DNA from: a virus
Virus record (IMG/VR): IMGVR_UViG_3300005525_000034
Span: 1-64,000 of that record
DNA length: 64,000 nt
Reading direction: 5' to 3' (one strand)
This document shows positions 58,028 to 64,000 of the stretch, piece by piece (the first letter of the stretch is position 1; every line of letters starts with the position of its first letter). Below the pieces are notes generated by a model, which saw only the letters and a program-made list of their open reading frames with translations, was not told the origin of the DNA and did not search any database. Position numbers and translations under genes: made by a program.

Positions 58028-58263
58028 GGTTTCCCCTCCAGCCCGGCGGCCAGCTGCCTCAGGCGCTGATTCTCAGGCCTGTCCGGCGGGAGGTAGGCGT
58101 CGCACCACAGGGTCACGATCTGCGGCGGCAAGCTGCCGTCGCGATTGCGGAGGGCCATCCGAACGTCCGGTGTGGCCCCCAGGCGCTGACAGTCGTGGCA
58201 CTCCTCCAGCCAATCCTCAGGGCCATCTCCCCAGCCGGGGCAACGGGCAACGGGGTCAGCCAT
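58024..58263 (-). CDS. Small cysteine-containing hypothetical protein
   Basis: A 79-residue protein (MADPVARCPGWGDGPEDWLE ECHDCQRLG) with C-x-x-C spacing and late WCDAYLPPD, suggesting a small metal site. The ATG at 58263 overlaps the end of the upstream gene, and its stop overlaps the MuF start. The function is unknown. Confidence 0.55.
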   Translation of the reverse strand: MADPVARCPGWGDGPEDWLEECHDCQRLGATPDVRMALRNRDGSLPPQIVTLWCDAYLPPDRPENQRLRQLAAGLEGKP

Positions 58264-58489
58264 GGCGCCCCTCCAGCTCGTCGGCGTAGTGGCGCATCTG
58301 GTGAGCGGACCACCGAACTCCGGTGTGCTCCTGGTAGCCGTGCCAGATCGAGTCGGCCTCGGTGAGATCTGCCGCAGCGCGGAGAACAGCAGCAGCAATC
58401 AGCCGGCGGGTCGGCTCATGGTCGTAACTGCGGTGCATAGCCCCCAGCACCTTCTGCGCGCCAGGGGAAAGCGGCGGTCGATCAGCCAT
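58256..58489 (-). CDS. Small helical hypothetical protein
   Basis: A 77-residue protein (MADRPPLSPGAQKVLGAMHR; RRLIAAAVLRAAADLTEADS), start ATG 58489 overlapping the dNTP diphosphohydrolase-like gene. The last residues YADELEGRHG resemble the end of that neighbour (LQELEGRHG), which may reflect a local sequence duplication. No family is recognised. Confidence 0.55.
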   Translation of the reverse strand: MADRPPLSPGAQKVLGAMHRSYDHEPTRRLIAAAVLRAAADLTEADSIWHGYQEHTGVRWSAHQMRHYADELEGRHG

Positions 58490-58826
58490 GGCGCCCCTCC
58501 AGCTCCTGCAGGATGAGCTCAAGACGGGCCAGGGCGTTCCAGGCCGTGTGGGCCGCATGGAGCAGCCCGGAGTCGGGATCGCACTCCAGGCCCTGGGCCT
58601 CCTCCAGCAGGTGGCGCCAGAGGGCATCGGTGTAGCGCTCCTGCCCGGCGGGGACGCTGCGCCAGCCATTGTCGGTGTATTTGGCCGCCCCGAAGGTGCC
58701 GACCTGGGCAACCTTCTCGAGGGCCCGGCTGAAGCCCCCCAGCACCAGGCCGCAGCGGGGCTTGCCGGCGTCCAGTTTCGCGCCGGGCTCATGGGCGCTC
58801 CGGCCGGTGGGATCGAGCTCAACCAT
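58482..58826 (-). CDS. dATP/dGTP diphosphohydrolase-like protein (DUF5664 type)
   Basis: A 114-residue all-helical protein matching the DUF5664 family, now named for dATP/dGTP diphosphohydrolase N-terminal domains: KLDAGKPRCGLVLGGFSRAL, GTFGAAKYTDNGWR, then YTDALWRHLLEEAQGLECDP and SGLLHAAHTAWNALARLEL. The conserved W/RH/D-SG-H-H-N pattern is intact. Such enzymes hydrolyse purine dNTPs, and related phage proteins (MazZ) feed aminoadenine genome synthesis. No PurZ was seen here. It overlaps the portal stop (TGATG). Confidence 0.75.
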   Translation of the reverse strand: MVELDPTGRSAHEPGAKLDAGKPRCGLVLGGFSRALEKVAQVGTFGAAKYTDNGWRSVPAGQERYTDALWRHLLEEAQGLECDPDSGLLHAAHTAWNALARLELILQELEGRHG

Positions 58827-60919
58827 CAGTCCTCCACCTCATAGGCATCGCAGCGGACGCCCATGGCCACCAGGTCGACGCTGTCCAGCCGGCGCACGGT
58901 CGCATCAGGGCCGGCCGCGGCCTGCAGGGCCTGTTGATCGGCCACGCCCACCACTGCGAACCAGTCGCCGCAGGAATCCATTACCTCCCACAGGCCCGTG
59001 GGATCGGGGCCGACCACCGCCTGATGGGGCGTGGGGGTGCCGTAGGGGCCGATCAGGGGGCCGGTGCCGTCGGCGCCCACATCGACGATCACCCCAGCGA
59101 CCTTCAGGCGTGCCGGCAGCTCCCAGGCGTCCTCGCGCACGGTGCGGCGGCGGCCGGCGCGCCGGCGCGGCCTGCTCTTGCCCGCGATCGACAGGGCGAT
59201 GGCGATCGCCTGCTTGCGGCCATCGGGATAGCCCACCTTTCCGCGATGCTCACCCTTCTTGCCGGTGCCGGAATGCAGCGTGCCGTGCTTCCAGCGGTGC
59301 ATCACCTGGCCGACCTCGTCGGGGTGGGTGTGGTTGGCCGGGTCATCGTCTTCTTTCTTGCAGCTGCTGCCGTCGCAGTCGTCCTCGCACTCATGCCCGC
59401 GGGCGCAGGAGGCGCAGCAGGCCTCCTCGGCCGCGTCGGTCGTGGGGCGCTGCTGGCCGCCGCCGGCGACGTCTCCCGCCAGGGCGGCGCCATCGAGGCC
59501 CGGGCCCTCACCGCCCGGCTGCCCCTGATCCTGGCCCTGCTGCTGGCCGAAGTCGCCACCGAACTGCACCTGGCTCATGTCCTGCTCTTCCTCCTTGATT
59601 GAGCCGTCGGGCTCCCGATCGATCAGGGTGGTGTCGAGCGAGAACTCAGGCCGCCCGAAGCGCGCCAGGGCCACCTCGTTCGGCGTGAGCACCCCGGCCT
59701 GGATGTAGGACACATCGGCCGCGGCCACCTGCTGCCGCAGGCCAGCCATCTCCTCGTCGTTCATCACGAAGGTCGGGCGGAACTGCACCCGCCAATCCTC
59801 CGGGGGCTCCCCGGTGAACGGCCCCTCGCTGCACTTCATCAAGGTTTCGTAGAACTGCCGCAGTGGGTCCTGCAGGTAGTCCTCCTGGTACTCGGCGACG
59901 TCCTGCGCGAAGCCCCGATCCTCGCTGCGGCCGGTGGCGCCCAGGCCGCTGGGACTCTCCCCCCAGAGCTTGGTGTGGGGCATGCCCGAGGCGCCGGTCA
60001 CCTCCTGAGTGAGGCGATCGAGCACATCGGCGACGCCGGCCGCCGAGCGGGTGATGAACTGCGCATCCTCGTTGGCATCCAGGACCAGGGCCCGATAGAC
60101 GCCGCGAGCCATCTGGTTCACCTCCAGCCGGCGGGTGATGGCCTCCTGGTTCCCGCTGCTGATCATCTGGCCCAGGCCCGGGATCTTGTGGACAAACTGG
60201 TCGAAGTCATGGAGCAGGGCCGCGGCGCTGGTCTGCCCGGTTTCGTAGCGCTTGAACACCTCCCAGATCGGTTGCAGCACTGACACCCCCCACCAGTTGA
60301 AGTGGGATCGCCACCGCCAGGGCACCTCCTCCCCCTCGAAGCGCAGCACGCGGCTGCCGTGGATTCTCACGGTTTCGGCCCCCTGAAGGCCGAGCTGCGC
60401 GAGGTCGTTGTCGCGGTTGGTGTTGAACTCGTAGCTCTCCGGCTGGCCGATGCCGGACCAGCCCGGTGCGGGCCAGATCCGCCAGCGATCGAGGGCGTAG
60501 AGGCCCTTGATCCGTCGGAGATTGCGCCAGTTGATCGGCTTGGCGAAATCCTGCACGCCGTCGTCGACCAGCATGATCAGCACGGCGCCACCCTGATGCC
60601 GCGCCAGCTGCACCGCCCGCCGGACGTGTTTGCGCAGCCGCAGCCTTTCCCCGGCGGCGACCAGGGCGTCGGATTGCTTGCGGGCCTTCCTGCTGTCGTC
60701 TCCCAGGGCGATGTCCCAGCCCATCCGGGTGGCTTCGGAGGCCCAGAGGTTGACGACCTTGCGGCACAGCCAGCTGTTCAGGTAGAGGCTGTCCAGGTCG
60801 GCCTGGTTCAGAAACTCCGGTGTGGCGATCATCGTCGCCGTGGTCCGATCGCGCGTGGTGCCCATGCCGGTGAGGGCGTTGACCAACACCCCGTCCTGCC
60901 GTTCCTCGAACTCCGCCAT
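58826..60919 (-). CDS. Portal protein (DUF1073-like) with cysteine-rich C-terminal extension
   Basis: A 697-residue protein. Residues about 1-460 have the portal/DUF1073 pattern: YLNSWLCRKVVNLWASEATR, INWRNLRRIKGLYALDRWRI, GWSGIGQPESYEF, the tunnel-loop helix SGASGMPHTKLWGESPSGLG, and DDFQ-like acidic ends. A Gln/Gly linker follows. Around residues 497-526 is a cluster CCASCARGHECEDDCDGSSC. Around 535-560 is HRWKHGTLHSGTGKKGEHRG and QAIAIALSIAGKS, a short domain found in other phage and bacterial proteins (DUF6496-like). The C-terminal ~100 residues are unassigned. The extension is unusual for a portal. The adjacent upstream region is divergent to the sigma gene. Confidence 0.82.
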   Translation of the reverse strand: MAEFEERQDGVLVNALTGMGTTRDRTTATMIATPEFLNQADLDSLYLNSWLCRKVVNLWASEATRMGWDIALGDDSRKARKQSDALVAAGERLRLRKHVRRAVQLARHQGGAVLIMLVDDGVQDFAKPINWRNLRRIKGLYALDRWRIWPAPGWSGIGQPESYEFNTNRDNDLAQLGLQGAETVRIHGSRVLRFEGEEVPWRWRSHFNWWGVSVLQPIWEVFKRYETGQTSAAALLHDFDQFVHKIPGLGQMISSGNQEAITRRLEVNQMARGVYRALVLDANEDAQFITRSAAGVADVLDRLTQEVTGASGMPHTKLWGESPSGLGATGRSEDRGFAQDVAEYQEDYLQDPLRQFYETLMKCSEGPFTGEPPEDWRVQFRPTFVMNDEEMAGLRQQVAAADVSYIQAGVLTPNEVALARFGRPEFSLDTTLIDREPDGSIKEEEQDMSQVQFGGDFGQQQGQDQGQPGGEGPGLDGAALAGDVAGGGQQRPTTDAAEEACCASCARGHECEDDCDGSSCKKEDDDPANHTHPDEVGQVMHRWKHGTLHSGTGKKGEHRGKVGYPDGRKQAIAIALSIAGKSRPRRRAGRRRTVREDAWELPARLKVAGVIVDVGADGTGPLIGPYGTPTPHQAVVGPDPTGLWEVMDSCGDWFAVVGVADQQALQAAAGPDATVRRLDSVDLVAMGVRCDAYEVED

Positions 60920-60952
60920 GCCCTGCCGACTCGACAGGTCAGGCTAGGAGTG

Positions 60953-60970
60953 GTTCAAGATGCTGGATCT
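60953..60970 (+). promoter_or_regulatory. Related upstream element before the sigma factor gene
   Basis: GTTCAAGATGCTGGATCT resembles the GTTCAGGATCTTG elements at 54674 and 62726 and lies 58 bases before the sigma start. The similarity is partial. Confidence 0.3.
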
Positions 60971-61008
60971 GGGCATTCATAGCCGTGGATGCGAGCGTTC
61001 TTTAAGCT

Positions 61009-61024
61009 GGTTCCGTTCTGAACC
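61009..61024. promoter_or_regulatory. Inverted repeat GGTTC-N6-GAACC
   Basis: A perfect 5+5 inverted repeat 4 bases upstream of the sigma factor ATG, in the divergent portal/sigma intergenic region. A likely operator or leader hairpin. Confidence 0.4.
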
Positions 61025-61028
61025 CTGA

Positions 61029-62072
61029 ATGGCTGTGGCTCAAACCGCTGTTGACCGCATGCTCGACTCGTTCGGTCGGTATGTGGTCCTCGGTCACGAG
61101 GAGCAGCTGGAGGCCGGCCGGCTGATTCGGAAGTGGCTGGACTGGCCGGATGGGCCGGATGTAGCCCCTCCGGGGGTGCGGCGTGCTGGGATGCGGGCCA
61201 AGCGACGCATGGTCGAGACGAACATGCGCCTGGTCGTCTCGGTCGCCAGGAAGTACCAGAGGATGGGCCTGCCATTGGAGGATCTGGTGCAGGAGGGCGC
61301 CATCGGCCTGAGCCGGGCCGCTGAGCTCTACGACCCCAGCCGGGGGTATGCCTTCAGCACCTACAGCTACTGGTGGATCAGGCAGAGCGTCACCAGGGCC
61401 CTGTCGAACCTCAATGGCCAGATTCGGATTCCCTCCAACATCTCCGACAAGCTGCGAAACGTCGAGGCCTATCTGCAGGCGCCGGAGAATCGCAACGGCC
61501 GGCCCAGCGACGAGCAGATCTGCAGGGACCTGCGGATCACCGATGCCCAGCTCGGTCTGCTGCGCACCGCGGCGCAACGGCGCTCGGTCGTCAGCCTCGA
61601 CAAGCCGGTGGGCGATCAGATGAACGGCCTGTGGGATGCGATCGCCTGCCCCCGCAGCGCCGCTGACCCATTCGAGGCGGTGGAATCCAGCGTTCATCAA
61701 GAGATCCTGCGGCGGCTGCTGCCACGCCTGAATGATCGCGAGCGCCAGGTGCTCGAGGGCGTCTACGTCCACGGACTCAACCTCACGCAGGTGGGCCGCG
61801 AGATGGGGCTCAACCGCGAACGGGTGCGGTCGCTGGAGAGCAAGGCGCGCAACAAGCTGCACCTCTGGATGACTCAGCAGGGACAGGTGTCGGAGTTCGA
61901 CGGCGTGCCGCCGGCGCCACCGCTGCCGGAATGGAGCGACCCGGAAGAAGATCCAGAGCAGCTGGCCCTGGTGGCCGTGCCGACGATCAAGGTGCGGCAC
62001 CAGCCGCGGCGGCTGTACCGGCGGCGACAGAGCGATGTCAACCCAAATCAGCTGCCACTGATGACCGCGTAA
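61029..62072 (+). CDS. RpoD-family (group 2-like) sigma-70 factor
   Basis: A 347-residue sigma factor. Region 2 (about 55-125) includes [40 protein letters not shown] and [17 protein letters not shown], which is the cyanobacterial RpoD/SigB-SigE style. Region 3 (about 135-200) contains [13 protein letters not shown]. Region 4 (about 235-285) has [20 protein letters not shown] and [20 protein letters not shown]. It lacks region 1.1 and has a 60-residue basic C-terminal extension ([20 protein letters not shown]). It would direct host RNA polymerase to phage promoters and is probably the late or middle switch. Confidence 0.92.
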   Translation: MAVAQTAVDRMLDSFGRYVVLGHEEQLEAGRLIRKWLDWPDGPDVAPPGVRRAGMRAKRRMVETNMRLVVSVARKYQRMGLPLEDLVQEGAIGLSRAAELYDPSRGYAFSTYSYWWIRQSVTRALSNLNGQIRIPSNISDKLRNVEAYLQAPENRNGRPSDEQICRDLRITDAQLGLLRTAAQRRSVVSLDKPVGDQMNGLWDAIACPRSAADPFEAVESSVHQEILRRLLPRLNDRERQVLEGVYVHGLNLTQVGREMGLNRERVRSLESKARNKLHLWMTQQGQVSEFDGVPPAPPLPEWSDPEEDPEQLALVAVPTIKVRHQPRRLYRRRQSDVNPNQLPLMTA

Positions 62073-62075
62073 GGG

Positions 62076-62176
62076 GTGCCGGCCATGGATCCTGTTCCCC
62101 CGGCGGATTGAACCCAGCGCCGACACCCCTCAGGCCATTGCTGGATTGCGCGCCATGGGCCCAGGGGGCCGGCACT
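62076..62176. repeat. Inverted repeat pair flanking the region after the sigma gene
   Basis: GTGCCGGCC (62076-62084) and its complement GGCCGGCAC (62168-62176), about 80 bases apart, with similar flanks (GGGG/CTCC). No gene was found in 62073-62228. They could form a long stem after the sigma stop. Whether it works as a terminator is unknown. Confidence 0.4.
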
Positions 62177-62228
62177 CCAAACTAGGCATCCAGGATTCTG
62201 GTCAGACTGGTGCAATCGCTCGCTGGCC

Positions 62229-62462
62229 ATGGCTGAACCGCTTCACCGGCTGCCTCTCGAAGCCGAGCTGAAGTTGCAGATCATGCGCAGCGACGTCCAG
62301 GCCGCCGGTGATCTGGAGCAGCTGCGGCAAGTTGCCCTGCGGGTGGTCGACATGGCCGAGATGCAGGCCCGGCTCACCGGAGCGATGCTCCGGCAGGCCT
62401 ATCTCAAGCCGCGGCCGTTTCATCCGGCGCTGCTGCAGGGTGAGCTGGGGCCTCCCGCTTGA
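62229..62462 (+). CDS. Small helical protein with NblA-like pattern
   Basis: A 77-residue protein (HRLPLEAELKLQIMRSDVQA, then LEQLRQVALRVVDMAEMQAR). The order of L-E-x-E-x-K-L, a Q/V helix, and a second helix with L-R-x-x-A-L and M is reminiscent of NblA, the phycobilisome-degradation adaptor also carried by some cyanophages. The conserved C-terminal residues of NblA are not clearly present, so this is weak. The alternative is an unrelated helical hairpin. The 3' end overlaps the convergent gene at 62404. Confidence 0.5.
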   Translation: MAEPLHRLPLEAELKLQIMRSDVQAAGDLEQLRQVALRVVDMAEMQARLTGAMLRQAYLKPRPFHPALLQGELGPPA

Positions 62463-62673
62463 CTAGGGAGTAGGTGGTTTCTGCACTCTGCAGGGTGGTG
62501 AGGCCTTCGGTCTCATACCACTCAGCCAGGGCCTCGATCTCCTCGGTGGTGAGGATGCGCTCCACCGTCATGCAGGCCAAGGCATGGGGCCTGAACTCGA
62601 GGCTCATGCTGATCGTGTTCGGGGGGAGGTCCAGGGCCTCGATCAGACGGGCCATAGCGGATTGACAGAGCAT
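62404..62673 (-). CDS. Small hypothetical protein
   Basis: An 89-residue protein (MLCQSAMARLIEALDLPPNT, MSLEFRPHALACMTVERILT TEEIEALAEWYE). The central part is a strand-helix pattern with normal composition; the tail is Ala/Pro-rich. The start could also be ATG 62655. It converges with the gene at 62229 (59-base overlap). It resembles small phage proteins of unknown function. Confidence 0.5.
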   Translation of the reverse strand: MLCQSAMARLIEALDLPPNTISMSLEFRPHALACMTVERILTTEEIEALAEWYETEGLTTLQSAETTYSLVKREAPAHPAAAPDETAAA

Positions 62674-62720
62674 TGCTTCTGGATTGCGACAGGGCCGTGG
62701 CGAAACGTGATCGCCACCTT

Positions 62721-62744
62721 AGGCTGTTCAGGATCTTGGATGCT
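62721..62744 (+). promoter_or_regulatory. Shared upstream element, copy 2
   Basis: AGGC-T-GTTCAGGATCTTG followed by GATGCT, 22 of 24 positions equal to 54670-54692. It ends 5 bases before the ATG of the alpha-CTD-like gene. Confidence 0.45.
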
Positions 62745-62749
62745 TTTCA

Positions 62750-63313
62750 ATGACCGCCACCGCATGCCCGCAGGAGGTGATCCCAGAGCGTGTCACCGTT
62801 GGGCTCTGGGCCCGCCGCTCACACCTGCCTGAACGCGAGCGGGTGCTGGCCTTCTGCAACGACCTGGTGATGGCTCTGCGCAATGGTCAGATGCCAGACG
62901 TTCCCCGCACGTCACTTGGGGAGCTCGAGCTCAGCACCATGACGATCAATGCGCTGCGCCGTTCAGGCTTCTTCTACCTCGATGAGGTTGAGCTGTTGTC
63001 CGCCGAGCAGCTGTGCAGCATTCACAGGATCGGCGCATTCAGCGCCGCCGAGATCCTTCAGGCCGTTCGTCGTCACCAACGCAGGGTGGCCCGAGAGCGA
63101 CTGGCCACCACCTTCGAGGTTTTCCCCGCTCTGGAGCCGCCGGCACCGGAAGCGCTGCAGGACCAGGCGCGCAGCCTGATCCAGGCCTTCTACATCTGCA
63201 CCGAAGATCAGGAGCGGATGGCAGCGCTGCTGTTGCGTGCTGCGGACCTGGCGTCTGGCGGCCCGGCCCACCTGCGCAACCTGGCCATGGCCCTGCTGGA
63301 GCAGCCGGCATGA
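62750..63313 (+). CDS. RNA polymerase alpha C-terminal-domain-like protein
   Basis: A 187-residue protein. Residues about 50-112 follow the alpha-CTD helix-hairpin pattern: TSLGELELSTMTINALRRSG, FYLDEVELLSAEQLCSIHRI and GAFSAAEILQAVRRHQ. The key glycine of the HhH turn (RIGAFSAAEI) is present. The N-terminal 45 residues and C-terminal 70 are helical and unassigned. The domain binds DNA or activators in RNA polymerase. With the nearby sigma factor it may alter host transcription. The stop overlaps thyX (ATGA). Confidence 0.65.
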   Translation: MTATACPQEVIPERVTVGLWARRSHLPERERVLAFCNDLVMALRNGQMPDVPRTSLGELELSTMTINALRRSGFFYLDEVELLSAEQLCSIHRIGAFSAAEILQAVRRHQRRVARERLATTFEVFPALEPPAPEALQDQARSLIQAFYICTEDQERMAALLLRAADLASGGPAHLRNLAMALLEQPA

Positions 63314-64000
63314 GCACACCCATCAAGGACCCGCTGTTCCGGGTCGAGCTGATCACCGCCACGCCCAACCCGCAGCAGGCCTGCTGGGTCGGGATGCACC
63401 AGGACTACAGCGAGCATTTCGTGGCGGACCATCGCGACAGCTGGCCGGAGGAGACCCGCGCAGGGGAGATCTGCGTCAACCGTCTGCTGAACGGCGATCG
63501 GGGGCACTACGGGCCCCTGGAACACGTCGGCATCGTCCTGAACGTGGGCTTCTTCCCCCATGGGGTGATGCAGCAGGCCCGTACCCATCGCATCGCCTCA
63601 TTCGATGTGCAGTCGATGCGTTACACCGGCGACCGAATCTGCCAGGCCTCGGCCATCGGCACGGTGGAGGCGATTGAGCGCGCCTTCTACCTCCGGCCCG
63701 TGGGCCGCTACCGCGACCGGCAGGGCAAGGCCTACACCTACAGCCAGGCCGATCGGAACATCGACCTGGGCCTCTGCTCCTGTGCAGCCCACCGCTACCG
63801 GGAACTGATCCGACAGGGCTACGCCGAGGAGCACGCCCGCGGGATCCTGCCCTTCGACTATCGGCAGCACTTCGTCGTCAGCTTCAGCCTGCGGTCGCTG
63901 ATGCACTTCCTCGATCTGCGCTCCAAGGCCGATGCCCAGCCAGAGATCCAGGCGCTCTGCCACCTGATCTGGCCGCACTTTCAGGCCTGGGCCCCGGAGC
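63310..64000 (+). CDS. thyX: Flavin-dependent thymidylate synthase ThyX (3' end cut by window)
   Basis: An open frame of 230 codons running past the right edge. It contains the ThyX signature RTHRIASFDVQSMRY (RHR-x7-S-x-R type), plus YGPLEHVGIVLNVGFFPHGV before it and ILPFDYRQHFVVSFSLRSLM (the C-terminal substrate-binding region) after it. ThyX makes dTMP from dUMP using FAD and methylenetetrahydrofolate, and is common in cyanobacteria and cyanophages. The start ATG overlaps the upstream stop. Confidence 0.93.
   Translation, partial: MSTPIKDPLFRVELITATPNPQQACWVGMHQDYSEHFVADHRDSWPEETRAGEICVNRLLNGDRGHYGPLEHVGIVLNVGFFPHGVMQQARTHRIASFDVQSMRYTGDRICQASAIGTVEAIERAFYLRPVGRYRDRQGKAYTYSQADRNIDLGLCSCAAHRYRELIRQGYAEEHARGILPFDYRQHFVVSFSLRSLMHFLDLRSKADAQPEIQALCHLIWPHFQAWAPE

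Noticed and set aside
1-64000. CRISPR arrays, tRNA, rRNA or insertion sequences
   Set aside because: No regular repeat-spacer pattern, no cloverleaf with a recognised T-loop, no rRNA stretch and no transposase were noticed. A tRNA search program would be needed to exclude tRNAs fully.

Overview
The window is most of a large, high-GC siphovirus-like temperate phage or prophage of a cyanobacterium, probably of the Synechococcus/Cyanobium type. Three things point to the host. The recombinase resembles the cyanobacterial XisF type. The phage carries a primary/group-2-like sigma-70 factor. The cyanobacterial palindrome GCGATCGC (HIP1) recurs, for example at 5269, 8993, 12377, 13471, 24972, 29245, 51729 and 59202. 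No host housekeeping genes, tRNAs, rRNAs or CRISPR arrays were seen. Neither terminase nor a DNA polymerase or helicase is present, so the element continues past at least the right edge.

Layout. (1) 1-1.4 kb: large serine recombinase on the plus strand. (2) 1.3-4.7 kb: leftward genes led by a winged-helix replication initiator whose own coding sequence holds iteron-like repeats and an AT-rich stretch. (3) 5.2-10.5 kb: rightward early/middle genes. These are a helix-turn-helix regulator, an ERF single-strand annealing protein, a protein with an SSB-type acidic tail, a PD-(D/E)XK-like nuclease and a two-domain endolysin. (4) 10.5-39.8 kb: leftward late genes in a lambda-like order when read right to left. 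They run protease/scaffold, decoration, major capsid, connectors, tail completion and terminator proteins, tail tube, the G and G-T tail chaperones (with a lambda-identical -1 frameshift heptamer), tape measure, L-, K- and J-like tip proteins, tail fibres, a seven-bladed propeller and holin-like genes. (5) 39.8-40.5 kb: a small rightward island with an XRE regulator. (6) 40.5-54.6 kb: a leftward, translationally coupled array of large polyvalent-type proteins (kinase-like, two zincins, a ParB-like giant, a J-domain protein). They share two small cysteine modules and are the most unusual feature of the window. (7) 54.7-56.7 kb: a rightward island of very small genes, several with zinc-ribbon patterns. 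(8) 56.7-60.9 kb: leftward MuF-type minor head protein, a dATP/dGTP diphosphohydrolase-like protein and the portal. (9) 61.0-64.0 kb: rightward sigma factor, a small NblA-reminiscent protein, an RNA polymerase alpha-CTD-like protein and thyX, which is cut by the window edge.

How the parts fit together. The recombinase and the HTH proteins suggest lysogeny. The initiator and its internal repeats would start replication, and the ERF/SSB-like/nuclease set would support recombination. The sigma factor and alpha-CTD-like protein could redirect host RNA polymerase. ThyX and the dATP/dGTP diphosphohydrolase-like protein act on nucleotide pools. The Cys-module proteins lie between the portal/MuF genes and the capsid genes, where polyvalent proteins that enter the cell with phage DNA are usually encoded, so I infer that they are packaged effectors. 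All functions come from reading motifs by eye; no database search was run.
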